A DNA stretch of 64,000 nucleotides. Source: Bradyrhizobium canariense. Its GTDB lineage: Bacteria > Pseudomonadota > Alphaproteobacteria > Rhizobiales > Xanthobacteraceae. Shown piece after piece: positions 29,474-38,610 of the stretch. Numbering within the stretch: position 1 is the stretch's first letter; every line of letters begins with the position of its first letter. Location: positions 152,664 to 216,663 of the forward strand of contig NZ_VSST01000024.1 of assembly GCF_019402665.1 (NCBI RefSeq), read 5' to 3'. The translations under genes were made by a program, and so were the position numbers. The notes under the pieces are model-generated. The model was given only the letters and a program-made list of their open reading frames with translations, made no database searches and was not told the origin of the DNA.

Positions 29474-29514
29474 CAGCGACTGGATTTGCTTCGCTGCGCT
29501 CACGATGACGATGG
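29474..29514. repeat. Degraded fragment of a Bradyrhizobium intergenic repeat
   Basis: The stretch around CTGGATTTGCTTCGCTGCGC and CACGATGACG resembles the common ...GGATTGCTTCGCTGCGCTCGCAATGACG repeat end, but without a matching inverted left end. Confidence 0.4.
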
Positions 29515-29538
29515 TTATGGGCCTCGGCGCGCTCGCAG

Positions 29539-30312
29539 CTACGCCGCCGCGCGCTGCTTCGCCACCATGGCTTCGCCAAAAGCCTCGAACAGTTTTCGAT
29601 TGATCGGATTGTGCTGCGGGTCGTATTCGGCGTGCCATTGCACCCCGAGTGCAAAGGCCTTGGCTTCCGCGATGCGGATTGCCTCGATGGTGCCGTCCTC
29701 GGCGATGCCCTCGATCAGCACGCGCTTGCCGGGATCGAGGATGCCCTGGCCGTGCAGCGAATTGACCCTGATCTTGTTACAGCCGAGCAAGTCTGCGAAC
29801 GCGCCGCCCGGCGTCAGATCGACGTCGTGACGATCGGCGAACACCACGGTCGGATCGGGATGGATCTCGCCGTTCTCGAGCCTCGGCATGCGGTGGTTCA
29901 TGCGGCCCGGGATTTCGCGGATCTCGGGATGCAGCGAGCCGCCGAAGGCGACGTTCATCTCCTGGAGGCCCCGGCAGATGCCGAACAGCGGGATGCCGCG
30001 GGCAACGCATGCGACCGAGAGCGCCAGCGCCACCTCGTCGCGGTGGATGTCGTAGGGCTCGTGCGCCTCACACGGATCGACGTTGAAACGGGTTGGGTGG
30101 ACATTGGCGCGAGCACCGGTGAGCACGATGCCGTCGACAGTGTCGAGCAGCGCGCCGATATCGGTGATATCGGGCGAGCCCGCGAACATCACCGGCAGGC
30201 CGCCGGACACCTCGGCCACGGCGCGCAGATTACGCTCGCCGACCATCTGGACCTGAAATCGATTTTCAACGCGATGGGCGTTCCCGATCACGCCGACGAC
30301 CGGCTTTCTCAT
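29539..30312 (-). CDS. Class I glutamine amidotransferase-like hydrolase (gamma-glutamyl-GABA hydrolase family)
   Basis: A 257-residue C26-family peptidase (PuuD-like). The nucleophile is Cys113 in GICRGLQEMN, and His227 and Glu229 in VQWHAEYDP complete the triad. The N-terminus has GVIGNAHRV and the oxyanion-side GIVLTGARANV. PuuD hydrolyses gamma-glutamyl-GABA in putrescine degradation; whether this copy does so is an inference. It converges on glnA, with a repeat fragment in between, so a nitrogen link is possible but unproven. Confidence 0.88.
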   Translation of the reverse strand: MRKPVVGVIGNAHRVENRFQVQMVGERNLRAVAEVSGGLPVMFAGSPDITDIGALLDTVDGIVLTGARANVHPTRFNVDPCEAHEPYDIHRDEVALALSVACVARGIPLFGICRGLQEMNVAFGGSLHPEIREIPGRMNHRMPRLENGEIHPDPTVVFADRHDVDLTPGGAFADLLGCNKIRVNSLHGQGILDPGKRVLIEGIAEDGTIEAIRIAEAKAFALGVQWHAEYDPQHNPINRKLFEAFGEAMVAKQRAAA

Positions 30313-30568
30313 CTCCCGTTCAGACCTTTCGCCGAAGACGATTCTCCAAACATGCCCCTGGGATGGAACAAATTCAACAGAAGGGTACGCGGGACGGCAA
30401 TGCTATTTTCGCGCAAATGGCCGGGCGGAGGATGGGCATGGCCCCCTCTCTCGCCGGCGTCCGTGGCCCGCAGGGCCAAGGACGCGTCAATCGCGCCAGA
30501 GCCTGGCTTGATCCGAGGCGGGATTTCGCGAAAGAGTGCCCGCCTGCCGCCTTCGCATAGGAGCCGAT

Positions 30569-31702
30569 GTGACCATTCCCGCAGATGAACGGCCCCGGAC
30601 CCGCACCGATCTGGCCTGGGCGATCTCCGTCGGGGGCATCGGAATCGTGCTGTTCGCGGCAATGCTGGTCTTCACCTGGTATTTTGCAGCTACCCTGCTC
30701 CTGATCTTCACCGGAATGCTGCTCGGCGTCGGCCTCAACGCGCTGACCAACGCGCTTGGCCGCCGCGTGCACCTGCCCCACGCGGTCCGGCTCGCGATCG
30801 TCTGTGCCGCGCTGGCGGTAATGCTCGCAGGCGTTGCTTATCTCGGCGGCGCCACCATTGCCGAGCAGGCCTCGCTGCTGAGCAAGACAATCAAGTCGCA
30901 GATCACCAACGTCCGGTCCTTCCTCGAAAACCATGGGATCGACACCAGCTTCTTCGATCTCGGCAACGCCGCACCCGCTGCCTCCACCGATGCGACGCCG
31001 ACGCCCGCCCCGACCCCGGGCTCGCACGGCGGATTGCCGGGCGCAGGCGCGCTGGCCTCGAGCGGCGGGGCGATCGTGAGCCAGACCTTCAAGCTGCTGC
31101 TCGGCACCATCAGCGCGGTCGGCAACATCTTCATCGTGCTGTTCCTGGGGCTCGCCTTCGCCGCCCAACCCGCGGTCTATCATGACGGCCTGTTGTTTCT
31201 CGCGCCGGCCAGGCATCGCGCCCGCATCACCCTGATCATCGACGGTATCGGCGAGACGCTGGAGCGCTGGCTGATCGCGCAGATCATCGTGATGCTTGCG
31301 GTCGGCGTGGTGACCTGGATCGGGCTCGTCCTCATCGGCATTCCCGGCTCGTTCATCCTGGGGATTCAGGCAGGCCTGCTCGCCTTCATTCCGACGGTGG
31401 GCGCCATCATAGCCGGCGTCGTGGTCGTGCTGGCGAGCCTCGCCTCAGGATGGATTCCGGCGCTGTCGGCCTTTCTCCTCTTCATGGGCGTGCACGCCAT
31501 GGAGAGCTATGTGCTGACGCCGATCCTTCAGCGGCAGGCACTGGACATTCCGCCGGCCACGCTGTTCGCGTTCCAGATTCTGCTCGGCGTCGTGTTCGGA
31601 ATCTGGGGCCTGGCGCTGGCGCTGCCACTGGTCGCCATCGCCAAGGTGATGATCGACCATTTCAAGACGTATGAAGCGCCGCCTCTGGCAGAGGCGGCCT
31701 GA
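30569..31702 (+). CDS. AI-2E family transporter (UPF0118 permease)
   Basis: About 377 residues from a GTG at 30569; an in-frame GTG at 30536 is less likely because AGGAG lies 8 bp before the second. Two N-terminal helices are followed by a soluble insert rich in Pro, Ala and Thr (about 150-175) and then at least five helices with a Gly-rich cluster (GIPGSFILGIQAGLLAFIPTVGAIIAG), the family core. The family includes TqsA and cation/proton antiporters, so an AI-2 role should not be assumed. Only 6 bp separate its end from the converging monooxygenase-like gene. Confidence 0.88.
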   Translation: MTIPADERPRTRTDLAWAISVGGIGIVLFAAMLVFTWYFAATLLLIFTGMLLGVGLNALTNALGRRVHLPHAVRLAIVCAALAVMLAGVAYLGGATIAEQASLLSKTIKSQITNVRSFLENHGIDTSFFDLGNAAPAASTDATPTPAPTPGSHGGLPGAGALASSGGAIVSQTFKLLLGTISAVGNIFIVLFLGLAFAAQPAVYHDGLLFLAPARHRARITLIIDGIGETLERWLIAQIIVMLAVGVVTWIGLVLIGIPGSFILGIQAGLLAFIPTVGAIIAGVVVVLASLASGWIPALSAFLLFMGVHAMESYVLTPILQRQALDIPPATLFAFQILLGVVFGIWGLALALPLVAIAKVMIDHFKTYEAPPLAEAA

Positions 31703-31708
31703 CGCAGC

Positions 31709-32005
31709 TCAGGTCGTCAGCATCGTCTCGGTGTGCTCGACCTCAGGGGGTGCCGCAAAATACTGGCCGACGAGGCCGCGCCATTCGGTGAAATTCTCGG
31801 AGCCGCGGAAATCGACGGTATGGCTCTCGAGCGTTTCCCACTTCACCATCAGACGATAGCGCTGCGGCTTCTCGATCGACTTGTGCAGCTCGAAACCGTG
31901 AAAACCCTTGGAGCGGCCGAAAGCGGCCTTGGCCTTGGCGACGGCGGCCTCAAAGTCCTTCTCGCTGCCCGGCTTGACCTCGATTTGCGCGATCTCGGTG
32001 ATCAT
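31709..32005 (-). CDS. Antibiotic biosynthesis monooxygenase (ABM) domain protein
   Basis: A 98-residue dimeric ferredoxin-like protein. It starts MITEIAQIEVKPG and contains FGRSKGFHGFELHKSIEKP and VKWETLESHTVDFRGSENF, the standard ABM layout. The family covers heme-degrading and quinol monooxygenases as well as stress proteins, so no substrate can be assigned. The ATG at 32005 is preferred to the longer frame at 32092. Confidence 0.85.
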   Translation of the reverse strand: MITEIAQIEVKPGSEKDFEAAVAKAKAAFGRSKGFHGFELHKSIEKPQRYRLMVKWETLESHTVDFRGSENFTEWRGLVGQYFAAPPEVEHTETMLTT

Positions 32006-32058
32006 CTGTTTCCACCCATTTTGTTTGATGGGCGTGTCTACCGCAGCCCGCGACAAAG

Positions 32059-32081
32059 AAAAAGGCGCCGAAACGGCGCCT
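32059..32081 (-). terminator. Rho-independent terminator
   Basis: On the minus strand GGCGCCGTTTCGGCGCCTTTTTC. It ends the transcript of the 78-residue membrane protein and protects the ABM gene from read-through. Confidence 0.8.
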
Positions 32082-32105
32082 GCCCGGTCCAAAAATGCAG
32101 ATCAC

Positions 32106-32342
32106 TCAGGCGAACAGCAAAACGGTGCCCGCCACTGTCAGCGCACAACCGGCGAACAGCGCGAGCGGCCAGTAATTGCGGCCTTGCGTGTAACGCCCCT
32201 GGGCGCGGCGCTCGGTGATCAGCGCGCTCTCGTATTCGTCCGCGGTCGAAAACAGGCAGGCGAAGCCGCCGCGTGCCGAAGTCGCCGCGGCTTCGAGCGA
32301 CATCAGGGCGGTCTGCGGATTCTGTCGACGGATCGATTCCAT
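32106..32342 (-). CDS. Small membrane protein, unknown function
   Basis: A 78-residue protein. The N-terminal 50 residues are polar (SARGGFACLFSTADEYESA then RRAQGRYTQG) and a single C-terminal helix follows (YWPLALFAGCALTVAGTVLLFA), giving a tail-anchored layout. I recognise no domain. It lies 57 bp after the diguanylate cyclase gene on the same strand and may share its transcript. Confidence 0.65.
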   Translation of the reverse strand: MESIRRQNPQTALMSLEAAATSARGGFACLFSTADEYESALITERRAQGRYTQGRNYWPLALFAGCALTVAGTVLLFA

Positions 32343-32399
32343 GACCGCAATGGTAGGGATCGAATGGTAAACAGGGGATTACCGCGAGGCCTCCTTTGC

Positions 32400-33632
32400 C
32401 TAGGCCGTCGCCGGTTGTGTCTTGGATTGCGTGTTGGGCACGCCGATCCGAGCGGCGCTCTGGCGGCGCCAGTTCTCCAGCGACAGTGGCAGCTCCTCCG
32501 CCGATTCGACGCGGTTTCGGCCGCCGCGCTTGGCCTGGTAGAGCGCGGTGTCGGCCGAGGCCAGCAGCACTTCGAGCTCGGTGCCGGCCGGACCGCCGGC
32601 GACGCCGATGCTGACGGTGGTGTCGACCGGGCCCTCGTCGACGACGACGCCGGAGGTCTCGAAGGCCTCACGCACGCGCTCGGCGACCAGCACGCCCTCC
32701 TCCAGCGAGCATGGCAGCAGAGCCGCGAACTCCTCGCCGCCGATGCGACCCGACATGTCGCTGATGCGCAGATTGCTGACGACGACGGTCGAGAACAGTT
32801 TCAGCATCTCGTCGCCGGCGGGATGGCCGAAGCGGTCGTTGATCGACTTGAAATGATCGATGTCGAAGATCATCACGGTCACGGGACGGCCGGCCTTGGC
32901 CTCGCGCTCGATCACGCGTCCGCAGGCTTCCGAGAAGCCGCGGCGGTTGAGCATGCCGGTCAGGGGATCGGTGGAGGCGGCGGTCCGGTGCGCGGTGACG
33001 GTGCGCTCGGACACCAGCATGAAGATCACGAACACGGTGCCGACGGCATAGAGCACGAGCTCGACCGCGAACACAGTGACCCAGATGCTGGTGGAGAAGC
33101 CGGCATCGTTCGGGCGCAGGAAACTGCCGAGCAGGATCGGCAGCATCAAGACACAGCCGTGCATTACCGGAACCACGAAGGCCGGCCAGCGCCGTTGCAG
33201 GCTCTTGCGCCGCTCGACCCAGAGCTCGCTCGCGGTCAGCGCCGCATAGACCGAGACGATGCCGGCGCCGACGATCATGCGCAGCATGGACGCGGTGGGA
33301 TCGAGCAGTGTGGCGGCAGCGGCCCAGGCGAGCGCGCCGACCAGGAGTCCCGGCCAGTTCGGCTTGCGGCCGTGGAAGACGCGCGCCGCATTCCACACCA
33401 TGCCGCAGGCGACGAAGCCGACCGCGTTCAGCGCAAGGTAAAGATGCGGCCCCAGTCTGTCGCCGGCCGCCGTCCAGAGCGCGACCGATGCGGCGCCGAG
33501 CAGATACGCGGTGCCCCACCATTTCAGCGCAGGGCTGTTCTCCTGCCTTCCGAAAAATACCATCATGGCGCCGAGCAGTGCGGCGACCATGGTCGCGACC
33601 AAATAGAGCGTGATGCTATCGAGCGACATCAT
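32400..33632 (-). CDS. Membrane-bound diguanylate cyclase (GGDEF)
   Basis: A 410-residue enzyme that makes cyclic di-GMP from two GTP. Six or seven N-terminal helices (about 1-215) form a membrane sensor of no named type. The GGDEF domain is about 230-385 with DPLTGMLNRR at its start and the active site GGEEF at residues 298-302. RISD lies five residues before GGEEF, an intact inhibitory I-site, so feedback inhibition by c-di-GMP is expected. The domain looks catalytically complete. ATG is at 33632 (with a second ATG at 33629). Confidence 0.93.
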   Translation of the reverse strand: MMSLDSITLYLVATMVAALLGAMMVFFGRQENSPALKWWGTAYLLGAASVALWTAAGDRLGPHLYLALNAVGFVACGMVWNAARVFHGRKPNWPGLLVGALAWAAAATLLDPTASMLRMIVGAGIVSVYAALTASELWVERRKSLQRRWPAFVVPVMHGCVLMLPILLGSFLRPNDAGFSTSIWVTVFAVELVLYAVGTVFVIFMLVSERTVTAHRTAASTDPLTGMLNRRGFSEACGRVIEREAKAGRPVTVMIFDIDHFKSINDRFGHPAGDEMLKLFSTVVVSNLRISDMSGRIGGEEFAALLPCSLEEGVLVAERVREAFETSGVVVDEGPVDTTVSIGVAGGPAGTELEVLLASADTALYQAKRGGRNRVESAEELPLSLENWRRQSAARIGVPNTQSKTQPATA

Positions 33633-33788
33633 GTCGGCCCCCTCTTAGACATAGCAGTTACGCGATCGGCTCAGCCGATTTGCGCGCCCTTCCAAATGCG
33701 ACGCTATGTCTCGCGGGTTCCATTCAGGTTTTCATGCGGGCCCAAGTTTTCAGGAAACACGCCATCAATTTGCATACAAACGAACAGC

Positions 33789-33817
33789 AAAAAGGGCGCT
33801 GAAATCAGCGCCCTTTT
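33789..33817 (-). terminator. Rho-independent terminator after rpsI
   Basis: Near-palindromic AAAAGGGCGCTGA / TCAGCGCCCTTTT, about 45 bp after the rpsI stop. It carries A and T runs on both sides and could work in either direction. Confidence 0.85.
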
Positions 33818-33861
33818 GCATCTCATTGAAGCCGCTTTCGCGGCGAATGCGACCGAAGCGA

Positions 33862-34341
33862 TTAACGCTTCGAGAACTGGAAGGACCGGCGGGCCTTGGC
33901 CTTGCCGTACTTCTTGCGCTCGACCACGCGGGAGTCGCGGGTGAGGAAGCCGCCCTTCTTCAGCACGGTGCGCAGCTCCGGCTCGAAATAGGTCAGCGCC
34001 TTGGAGATGCCGTGACGAACGGCACCGGCCTGGCCGGACAGACCGCCGCCGGCGACGGTGCAGATCACGTCATACTGGCCGGACCGCGCGGCCACGGAGA
34101 AGGGCTGCTCGATCATCATGCGCAGCACGGGACGGGCGAAATAGACCTCGACCTCGCGCGCGTTGACCGTGACCTTGCCGGCGCCCGGCTTGATCCAGAC
34201 GCGGGCGACCGCGTCCTTGCGCTTGCCGGTGGCGTAGGCGCGGTTGAACTTGTCGACCTTCTTCTCGTGCTTGGGCGCGTCGGGCGCGGCTGCCGTCTTG
34301 AGCTGCGAGAGCTGGTCGAGCGACTGAATGGATTCGGCCAT
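33862..34341 (-). CDS. rpsI: 30S ribosomal protein S9
   Basis: A 159-residue small-subunit protein. The N-terminal 30 residues are an extension found in alphaproteobacterial S9, and the conserved core starts at [29 protein letters not shown] is the family signature and the C-terminal RRSFQFSKR tail, which reaches the P-site tRNA, is intact. It starts 1 bp after the rplM stop, the universal rplM-rpsI operon. Confidence 0.97.
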   Translation of the reverse strand: MAESIQSLDQLSQLKTAAAPDAPKHEKKVDKFNRAYATGKRKDAVARVWIKPGAGKVTVNAREVEVYFARPVLRMMIEQPFSVAARSGQYDVICTVAGGGLSGQAGAVRHGISKALTYFEPELRTVLKKGGFLTRDSRVVERKKYGKAKARRSFQFSKR

Positions 34342-34342
34342 G

Positions 34343-34807
34343 TTATGCGGCCCTCGTGTTCTTGCGGTTCAACTTGGCGATGTCGATCTTCTCGGGCGTC
34401 TGGGCCTCGTGCGGATGATCGGCGCCGCCATAGACGCGGAGGTTGCCCATCTGGACCCGACCGAGCGGACCGCGCGGGATCATGCGCTCGACGGCCTTCT
34501 CGAGCACGCGCTCGGGATGCTTGCCCTCGAGGATCTGGCGCGCGGTGCGCTCCTTGATGTGGCCGACGTAACCGGTGTGCTTGTAATAGGTCTTCTGCTC
34601 GCGCTTGCGGCCGGTGAGAACCGCATACTGCGCGTTGATGATGATGATGTTGTCGCCGCAATCAACGTGCGGGGTGTAGGTCGGGAGGTGCTTGCCGCGC
34701 AGGCGCATGGCGACGATGGTGGCGAGACGGCCGACGACCAGACCCTTGGCGTCGATCAATACCCACTTCTTCGTCACCTCAGCCGGCTTTGCCGAAAAGG
34801 TTTTCAT
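34343..34807 (-). CDS. rplM: 50S ribosomal protein L13
   Basis: A 154-residue protein that initiates assembly of the large subunit. The motif [20 protein letters not shown] is near the start and [25 protein letters not shown] and MIPRGPLGR follow. I chose the ATG at 34807; the frame upstream to 34891 is not conserved. It is the first gene of the operon with rpsI. Confidence 0.97.
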   Translation of the reverse strand: MKTFSAKPAEVTKKWVLIDAKGLVVGRLATIVAMRLRGKHLPTYTPHVDCGDNIIIINAQYAVLTGRKREQKTYYKHTGYVGHIKERTARQILEGKHPERVLEKAVERMIPRGPLGRVQMGNLRVYGGADHPHEAQTPEKIDIAKLNRKNTRAA

Positions 34808-34963
34808 GTCAGAGTTTCCGTGGACGGGAGCATCGGCGCGAACACCGCACCGGACTGGCGGTTTTCTAGAGAACAGGGGCGCTGCGGTCAATGCCCAAAG
34901 GCGTAATTTACGTGTTTAATATCAGTGACTTAGAATTAAGGTATTAAGGTACCCGCAAAAAGC

Positions 34964-35392
34964 TCAAACGTTTGGAATGGAATAAGTCGAGGTGACATGC
35001 GCAATCGGATCGGGCGAGGTACCGGACAACAGCTTCACCTCGCCGACCGCGAGGCGCTTGCCGAGCTTGAGCAGCCGCGCCTCCGCCAGCACGTCCTGCC
35101 CGGGCTGCCCCTTGCGCAGGAAGTTGATGTTGAGATTGGTGGTCACGGCGAGCCCGATCGGCCCGATCGCGGACAACAGCACCACGTACATCGCGAAGTC
35201 GGCGAGCGCCATCAATGTCGGGCCGGACACGGTTCCGCCTGGCCGCAGCATCTTTTCGCTATAGCGCTGACGCAAAAGGCAGGCCTGACCGTCCGCGCTC
35301 TCGATCGTGATGTCGTCGCCGCTGAAGGCCTGGGGAAACTCGTTGCGGAGGAACTGCTCGAGCTCCGCCACGCTCATTTTCGCTAACGCCAT
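34964..35392 (-). CDS. PaaI-family hotdog-fold thioesterase
   Basis: A 142-residue hotdog-fold acyl-CoA thioesterase. The core helix and strand pattern is visible in GGTVSGPTLMALADFAMYVVLL, where Asp is the likely catalytic residue, and TTNLNINFLRKGQPG follows. ATG at 35392 has GAGGGG upstream. It is divergent from the enoyl-CoA hydratase gene with 86 bp between the starts, which suggests a shared acyl-CoA theme. Confidence 0.85.
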   Translation of the reverse strand: MALAKMSVAELEQFLRNEFPQAFSGDDITIESADGQACLLRQRYSEKMLRPGGTVSGPTLMALADFAMYVVLLSAIGPIGLAVTTNLNINFLRKGQPGQDVLAEARLLKLGKRLAVGEVKLLSGTSPDPIAHVTSTYSIPNV

Positions 35393-35478
35393 GCTACCCC
35401 TCACCCTCGCTTCACGTCCCCTGTTACATTAAGTTATCTGCGTCATCCAATCGCAATAATCCAACCGGAAACGCTTTG

Positions 35479-36303
35479 ATGTCCGTCCAGGCCGCCCGCG
35501 CCCCTTCCCCGCAACCACCTATCCTGCTGCGCGAGACCGTGGGCCCCATCGCGGTCCTGACCCTCAACCGCCCGGCCGCCCGCAACAGCCTGTCGGCGAC
35601 GATGATCGCAAGCCTGCACGCCGCGCTCAACGAGATCCGCGACGACAAGGCCATCCGCGGCGTCGTAATCGCGGCCAACGGTCCCGCCTTCTCCGCCGGC
35701 CACGACATGAAGGAGCTGACCGCGCGCCGCGCCGACCCGGATCGCGGCCGTGCCTTCTTCGCCGAGATGATGACCGCCTGCAGCGCGATGATGCAGGCGA
35801 TCGTGCACCTGCCCAAGCCCGTGGTCGCATCCGTCCAGGGCATCGCGACCGCCGCGGGCTGTCAGCTCGTGGCAAGCTGCGATCTCGCGATCGCCTCGGA
35901 AGCAGCACACTTCGCTACCCCCGGCGTCGACATCGGCCTGTTCTGCTCGACGCCGATGGTGGCGCTGTCGCGCAACGTGCCGCGCAAGCAGGCGATGGAG
36001 ATGTTGCTGACGGGCGAGCCGATCCCGGCCGTACGCGCCCGCGAGATCGGCCTCGTCAATCGTGTCGTCGCCGCCGGCACCGAGCGCGCCGCCGCCATTG
36101 CGCTCGCCGAACAGGTCGCGCTGAAATCCGCCTATACCGTCAAGCTCGGCAAGGAGGCGTTCTACCGCCAGGCCGAGATGAGCCTTGCAGACGCCTATCG
36201 CTATGCGGCAGAGGTGATGACCGAGAACATGATGGCGCGAGACGCCGAGGAAGGCATCGGCGCCTTCATCGAGAAGCGTACGCCGACATGGCGGGATGAA
36301 TAG
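35479..36303 (+). CDS. Enoyl-CoA hydratase/isomerase family protein
   Basis: A 274-residue crotonase-fold enzyme. The oxyanion-hole segments are PAFSAGHDMKEL (about 72-83) and GIATAAGCQLVASCDLAIA (about 120-138). The usual hydratase glutamates are not both evident, so the exact reaction (hydratase, isomerase or other crotonase chemistry) is open. The ATG at 35479 directly follows an in-frame TTG. A repeat element follows the gene. Confidence 0.88.
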   Translation: MSVQAARAPSPQPPILLRETVGPIAVLTLNRPAARNSLSATMIASLHAALNEIRDDKAIRGVVIAANGPAFSAGHDMKELTARRADPDRGRAFFAEMMTACSAMMQAIVHLPKPVVASVQGIATAAGCQLVASCDLAIASEAAHFATPGVDIGLFCSTPMVALSRNVPRKQAMEMLLTGEPIPAVRAREIGLVNRVVAAGTERAAAIALAEQVALKSAYTVKLGKEAFYRQAEMSLADAYRYAAEVMTENMMARDAEEGIGAFIEKRTPTWRDE

Positions 36304-36307
36304 TCAA

Positions 36308-36411
36308 CTCCTCATCCTGAGGAGCCGCGGAACGCGGCGTCTCGAAGGATAGAGGCCCGACTGCGGCTTCATGGTTCGAGACGCGCGTGCCGCGCTCCTC
36401 ACCATGAGGTC
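36308..36411. repeat. Palindromic intergenic repeat (CTCATCCTGAGGAG family)
   Basis: CTCATCCTGAGGAG near the left end, GTCTCGAAGGAT and GGTTCGAGACGC in the middle as inverted partners, and CTCCTCACCATGAGG at the right end. A related copy is at 42780-42922. These elements are frequent in Bradyrhizobium. Confidence 0.8.
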
Positions 36412-36425
36412 AGAGAAAGAAGAAG

Positions 36426-37010
36426 ATGAACCACGACGCCTATCCCGACAATTACATCCGGGGCATCCTCAACAACGTGAAATCGATCGCGATGGTCGGT
36501 GCCTCGCCGGCCAACGTGCGGCCGAGCTATTTCGCGTTCAAATATCTGGCCCAGCGCGGCTACGACATGATTCCGGTTAATCCCGGCCATGTCGGAAAGG
36601 AGCTGCTCGGAAAACCCTTCGTCGCCTCGCTGTCCGACATTGACCGTCCCGTCGACATGATCGACATTTTCCGCAACTCCAGTCACATCATGCCGGTGGT
36701 CGAGGAAGCCCTCACGCTTGATCCGCTGCCGATGGTGATCTGGATGCAGTTGGGGGCGCGCGACGATGCGGCGGCGCTGAAGGCGGAATCGGTTGGTATC
36801 AAGGTGGTGATGAACCGCTGCCCCAAGATCGAATATGGCCGCCTGTCCTCGGAGATCTCCTGGATGGGCGTCAATTCGCGCACGCTGAGCTCCAAGCGCG
36901 CGCCGGCGCCGACGCAGGGCATGCGGCTATCCCTCAATCGGATGAGTGTTGGCGGCGGCGAAACCGCGGCCTCGGACCGCGCCGCCAAAAACAAGACTGA
37001 GCAAAGCTGA
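36426..37010 (+). CDS. CoA-binding domain protein
   Basis: A 194-residue protein with a CoA_binding_2 Rossmann-like domain. The segment SIAMVGASPANVRPSYFAFKYL is the nucleotide-binding motif, followed by RGYDMIPVNPGHVG and VDMIDIFRNS. The middle VVMNRCPKIEYGR is also conserved. The C-terminal 35 residues are variable and charged. Small proteins of this group are related to the N-terminus of succinyl-CoA synthetase alpha; the role is unassigned. It lies 138 bp upstream of metY on the same strand. Confidence 0.85.
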   Translation: MNHDAYPDNYIRGILNNVKSIAMVGASPANVRPSYFAFKYLAQRGYDMIPVNPGHVGKELLGKPFVASLSDIDRPVDMIDIFRNSSHIMPVVEEALTLDPLPMVIWMQLGARDDAAALKAESVGIKVVMNRCPKIEYGRLSSEISWMGVNSRTLSSKRAPAPTQGMRLSLNRMSVGGGETAASDRAAKNKTEQS

Positions 37011-37148
37011 CGCAGTTGCGAAGGTTTCATTTCGCGAACGCGACAATGCGTAGCACGATCGTTCCGATGTGAAGCCCCGCCTTGACGGCAGCCGCGGCGC
37101 CAATCAGCATGCCGCGCGATTTCAGACCACGAGAACAGGACGCCCTCA

Positions 37149-38429
37149 ATGAGCGATCGCCTTCCGGGATTTTCGACCCTCGCCGTGCATGCCGGTGCAC
37201 AGCCCGATCCCACCACCGGTGCGCGCGCGACTCCGATCTATCAAACGACGTCATTCGTCTTCAACGACGCCGACCATGCCGCCTCGCTGTTCGGCCTGCA
37301 GGCGTTCGGCAACATCTATACCCGCATCGGCAATCCCACCAATGCGGTGCTGGAAGAGCGCGTCGCGGCCCTCGAAGGCGGCACTGCCGCGCTTGCGGTG
37401 GCCTCGGGCCATGCCGCGCAGGTCGTGGTGCTGCAGCAATTGCTCCAGCCCGGCGACGAGTTCATCGCCGCGCGAAAGCTCTATGGCGGCTCGATCAACC
37501 AGTTCACGCACGCGTTCAAGAGCTTCGGCTGGAACGTGGTGTGGGCCGATCCCGACGACATCGCGAGCTTCGAGCGCGCGGTCACGCCGCGCACGAAAGC
37601 AATCTTCATCGAGTCCATCGCCAATCCCGCCGGCAGCATCACCGACATCGAGGCGATCTCGACGGTGGCGCGCAAGGCAGGCGTCCCGCTGATCGTCGAC
37701 AACACGCTGGCCTCGCCCTATCTGATCCGTCCCATCGATCATGGTGCCGACATCGTCGTGCACTCGCTGACGAAGTTTCTCGGCGGCCACGGCAATTCGA
37801 TCGGCGGCATCATCGTCGATGCCGGCACCTTCGACTGGTCGACCGGCGGCAAATATCCGATGCTCTCCGAGCCGCGGCCCGAATATCACGGCATCCGGCT
37901 GCAGGAGACGTTTGGCAATTTCGCCTTCGCGATCGCCTGCCGCGTACTCGGCCTGCGCGACCTCGGACCCGCGCTGTCGCCGTTCAACGCCTTCATGATC
38001 CTCACCGGCATCGAGACATTGCCGCTGCGCATGCAGAAGCACTGCGACAATGCCAAAGCGGTCGCCGAATTCCTCGCCGGCCATCCGGCGGTGGCCGCGG
38101 TGAACTATGCGGGGCTTGCAAGCGACAAGTACAACCAGCTCGCGCGCAAATACGCACCGAAGGGCGCCGGCGCCGTGTTCACCTTCAGCCTGAAGGGCGG
38201 CTACGATGCCGGCGTCAGCCTGGTGTCGAAGTTGCAGCTGTTCTCGCATCTGGCCAATGTCGGTGACACCCGCTCGCTCGTCATCCATCCGGCCTCGACC
38301 ACGCACAGCCAGCTCGACGACGCTGCCAAGATCAAGTCCGGCGCCGGCCCCGACGTGGTGCGGCTTTCGATCGGCATCGAGGACAAGGAAGATTTGATCG
38401 CCGATCTGGAACAGGCGCTGGGTACGTAG
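37149..38429 (+). CDS. metY: O-acetylhomoserine sulfhydrylase (aminocarboxypropyltransferase)
   Basis: A 426-residue PLP enzyme of the Cys/Met-metabolism family that makes homocysteine from O-acetylhomoserine and sulfide. The PLP lysine is Lys209 in SLTKFLGGHGN. The N-terminal YQTTSFVF and GNPTNAVLE segments and the C-terminal HPASTTHSQLDD segment are typical, and the length fits MetY rather than the shorter MetB. The 138-bp upstream gap was checked for a SAM-II-like aptamer but none could be recognised. A palindromic repeat follows. Confidence 0.93.
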   Translation: MSDRLPGFSTLAVHAGAQPDPTTGARATPIYQTTSFVFNDADHAASLFGLQAFGNIYTRIGNPTNAVLEERVAALEGGTAALAVASGHAAQVVVLQQLLQPGDEFIAARKLYGGSINQFTHAFKSFGWNVVWADPDDIASFERAVTPRTKAIFIESIANPAGSITDIEAISTVARKAGVPLIVDNTLASPYLIRPIDHGADIVVHSLTKFLGGHGNSIGGIIVDAGTFDWSTGGKYPMLSEPRPEYHGIRLQETFGNFAFAIACRVLGLRDLGPALSPFNAFMILTGIETLPLRMQKHCDNAKAVAEFLAGHPAVAAVNYAGLASDKYNQLARKYAPKGAGAVFTFSLKGGYDAGVSLVSKLQLFSHLANVGDTRSLVIHPASTTHSQLDDAAKIKSGAGPDVVRLSIGIEDKEDLIADLEQALGT

Positions 38430-38433
38430 CATC

Positions 38434-38536
38434 ACCGTCATTCCGGGGCGCGCGACAGCGCGAACCCGGAATCTCGACGTCGCATCATAAGCTGTGGATT
38501 CCGGGTTCGGTGCTTCGCACCGCCCCGGAATGACGT
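38434..38536. repeat. Palindromic intergenic repeat (CGTCATTCCGGGG family)
   Basis: CCGTCATTCCGGGGCG at the left end and CGCCCCGGAATGACG at the right end are inverted copies. Inner arms AACCCGGAATC and GATTCCGGGTT also pair. A standard Bradyrhizobium repeat of about 100 bp, just after metY. Confidence 0.85.
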
Positions 38537-38610
38537 TCGCCGTTAACAGTCATTAACCATATCTGCCGCATACATCGTCACTGGATCGCCCCTTTGATTC
38601 GGAGCCGACG

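Noticed and set aside
31908..33944. 678-codon + strand frame over the diguanylate cyclase
   Set aside because: Crosses the diguanylate cyclase gene antisense and two intergenic regions; no protein family recognised.
37011..37148. Possible SAM-type riboswitch before metY
   Set aside because: Expected for this gene in some alphaproteobacteria, but I could not match the SAM-II conserved segments in this gap.
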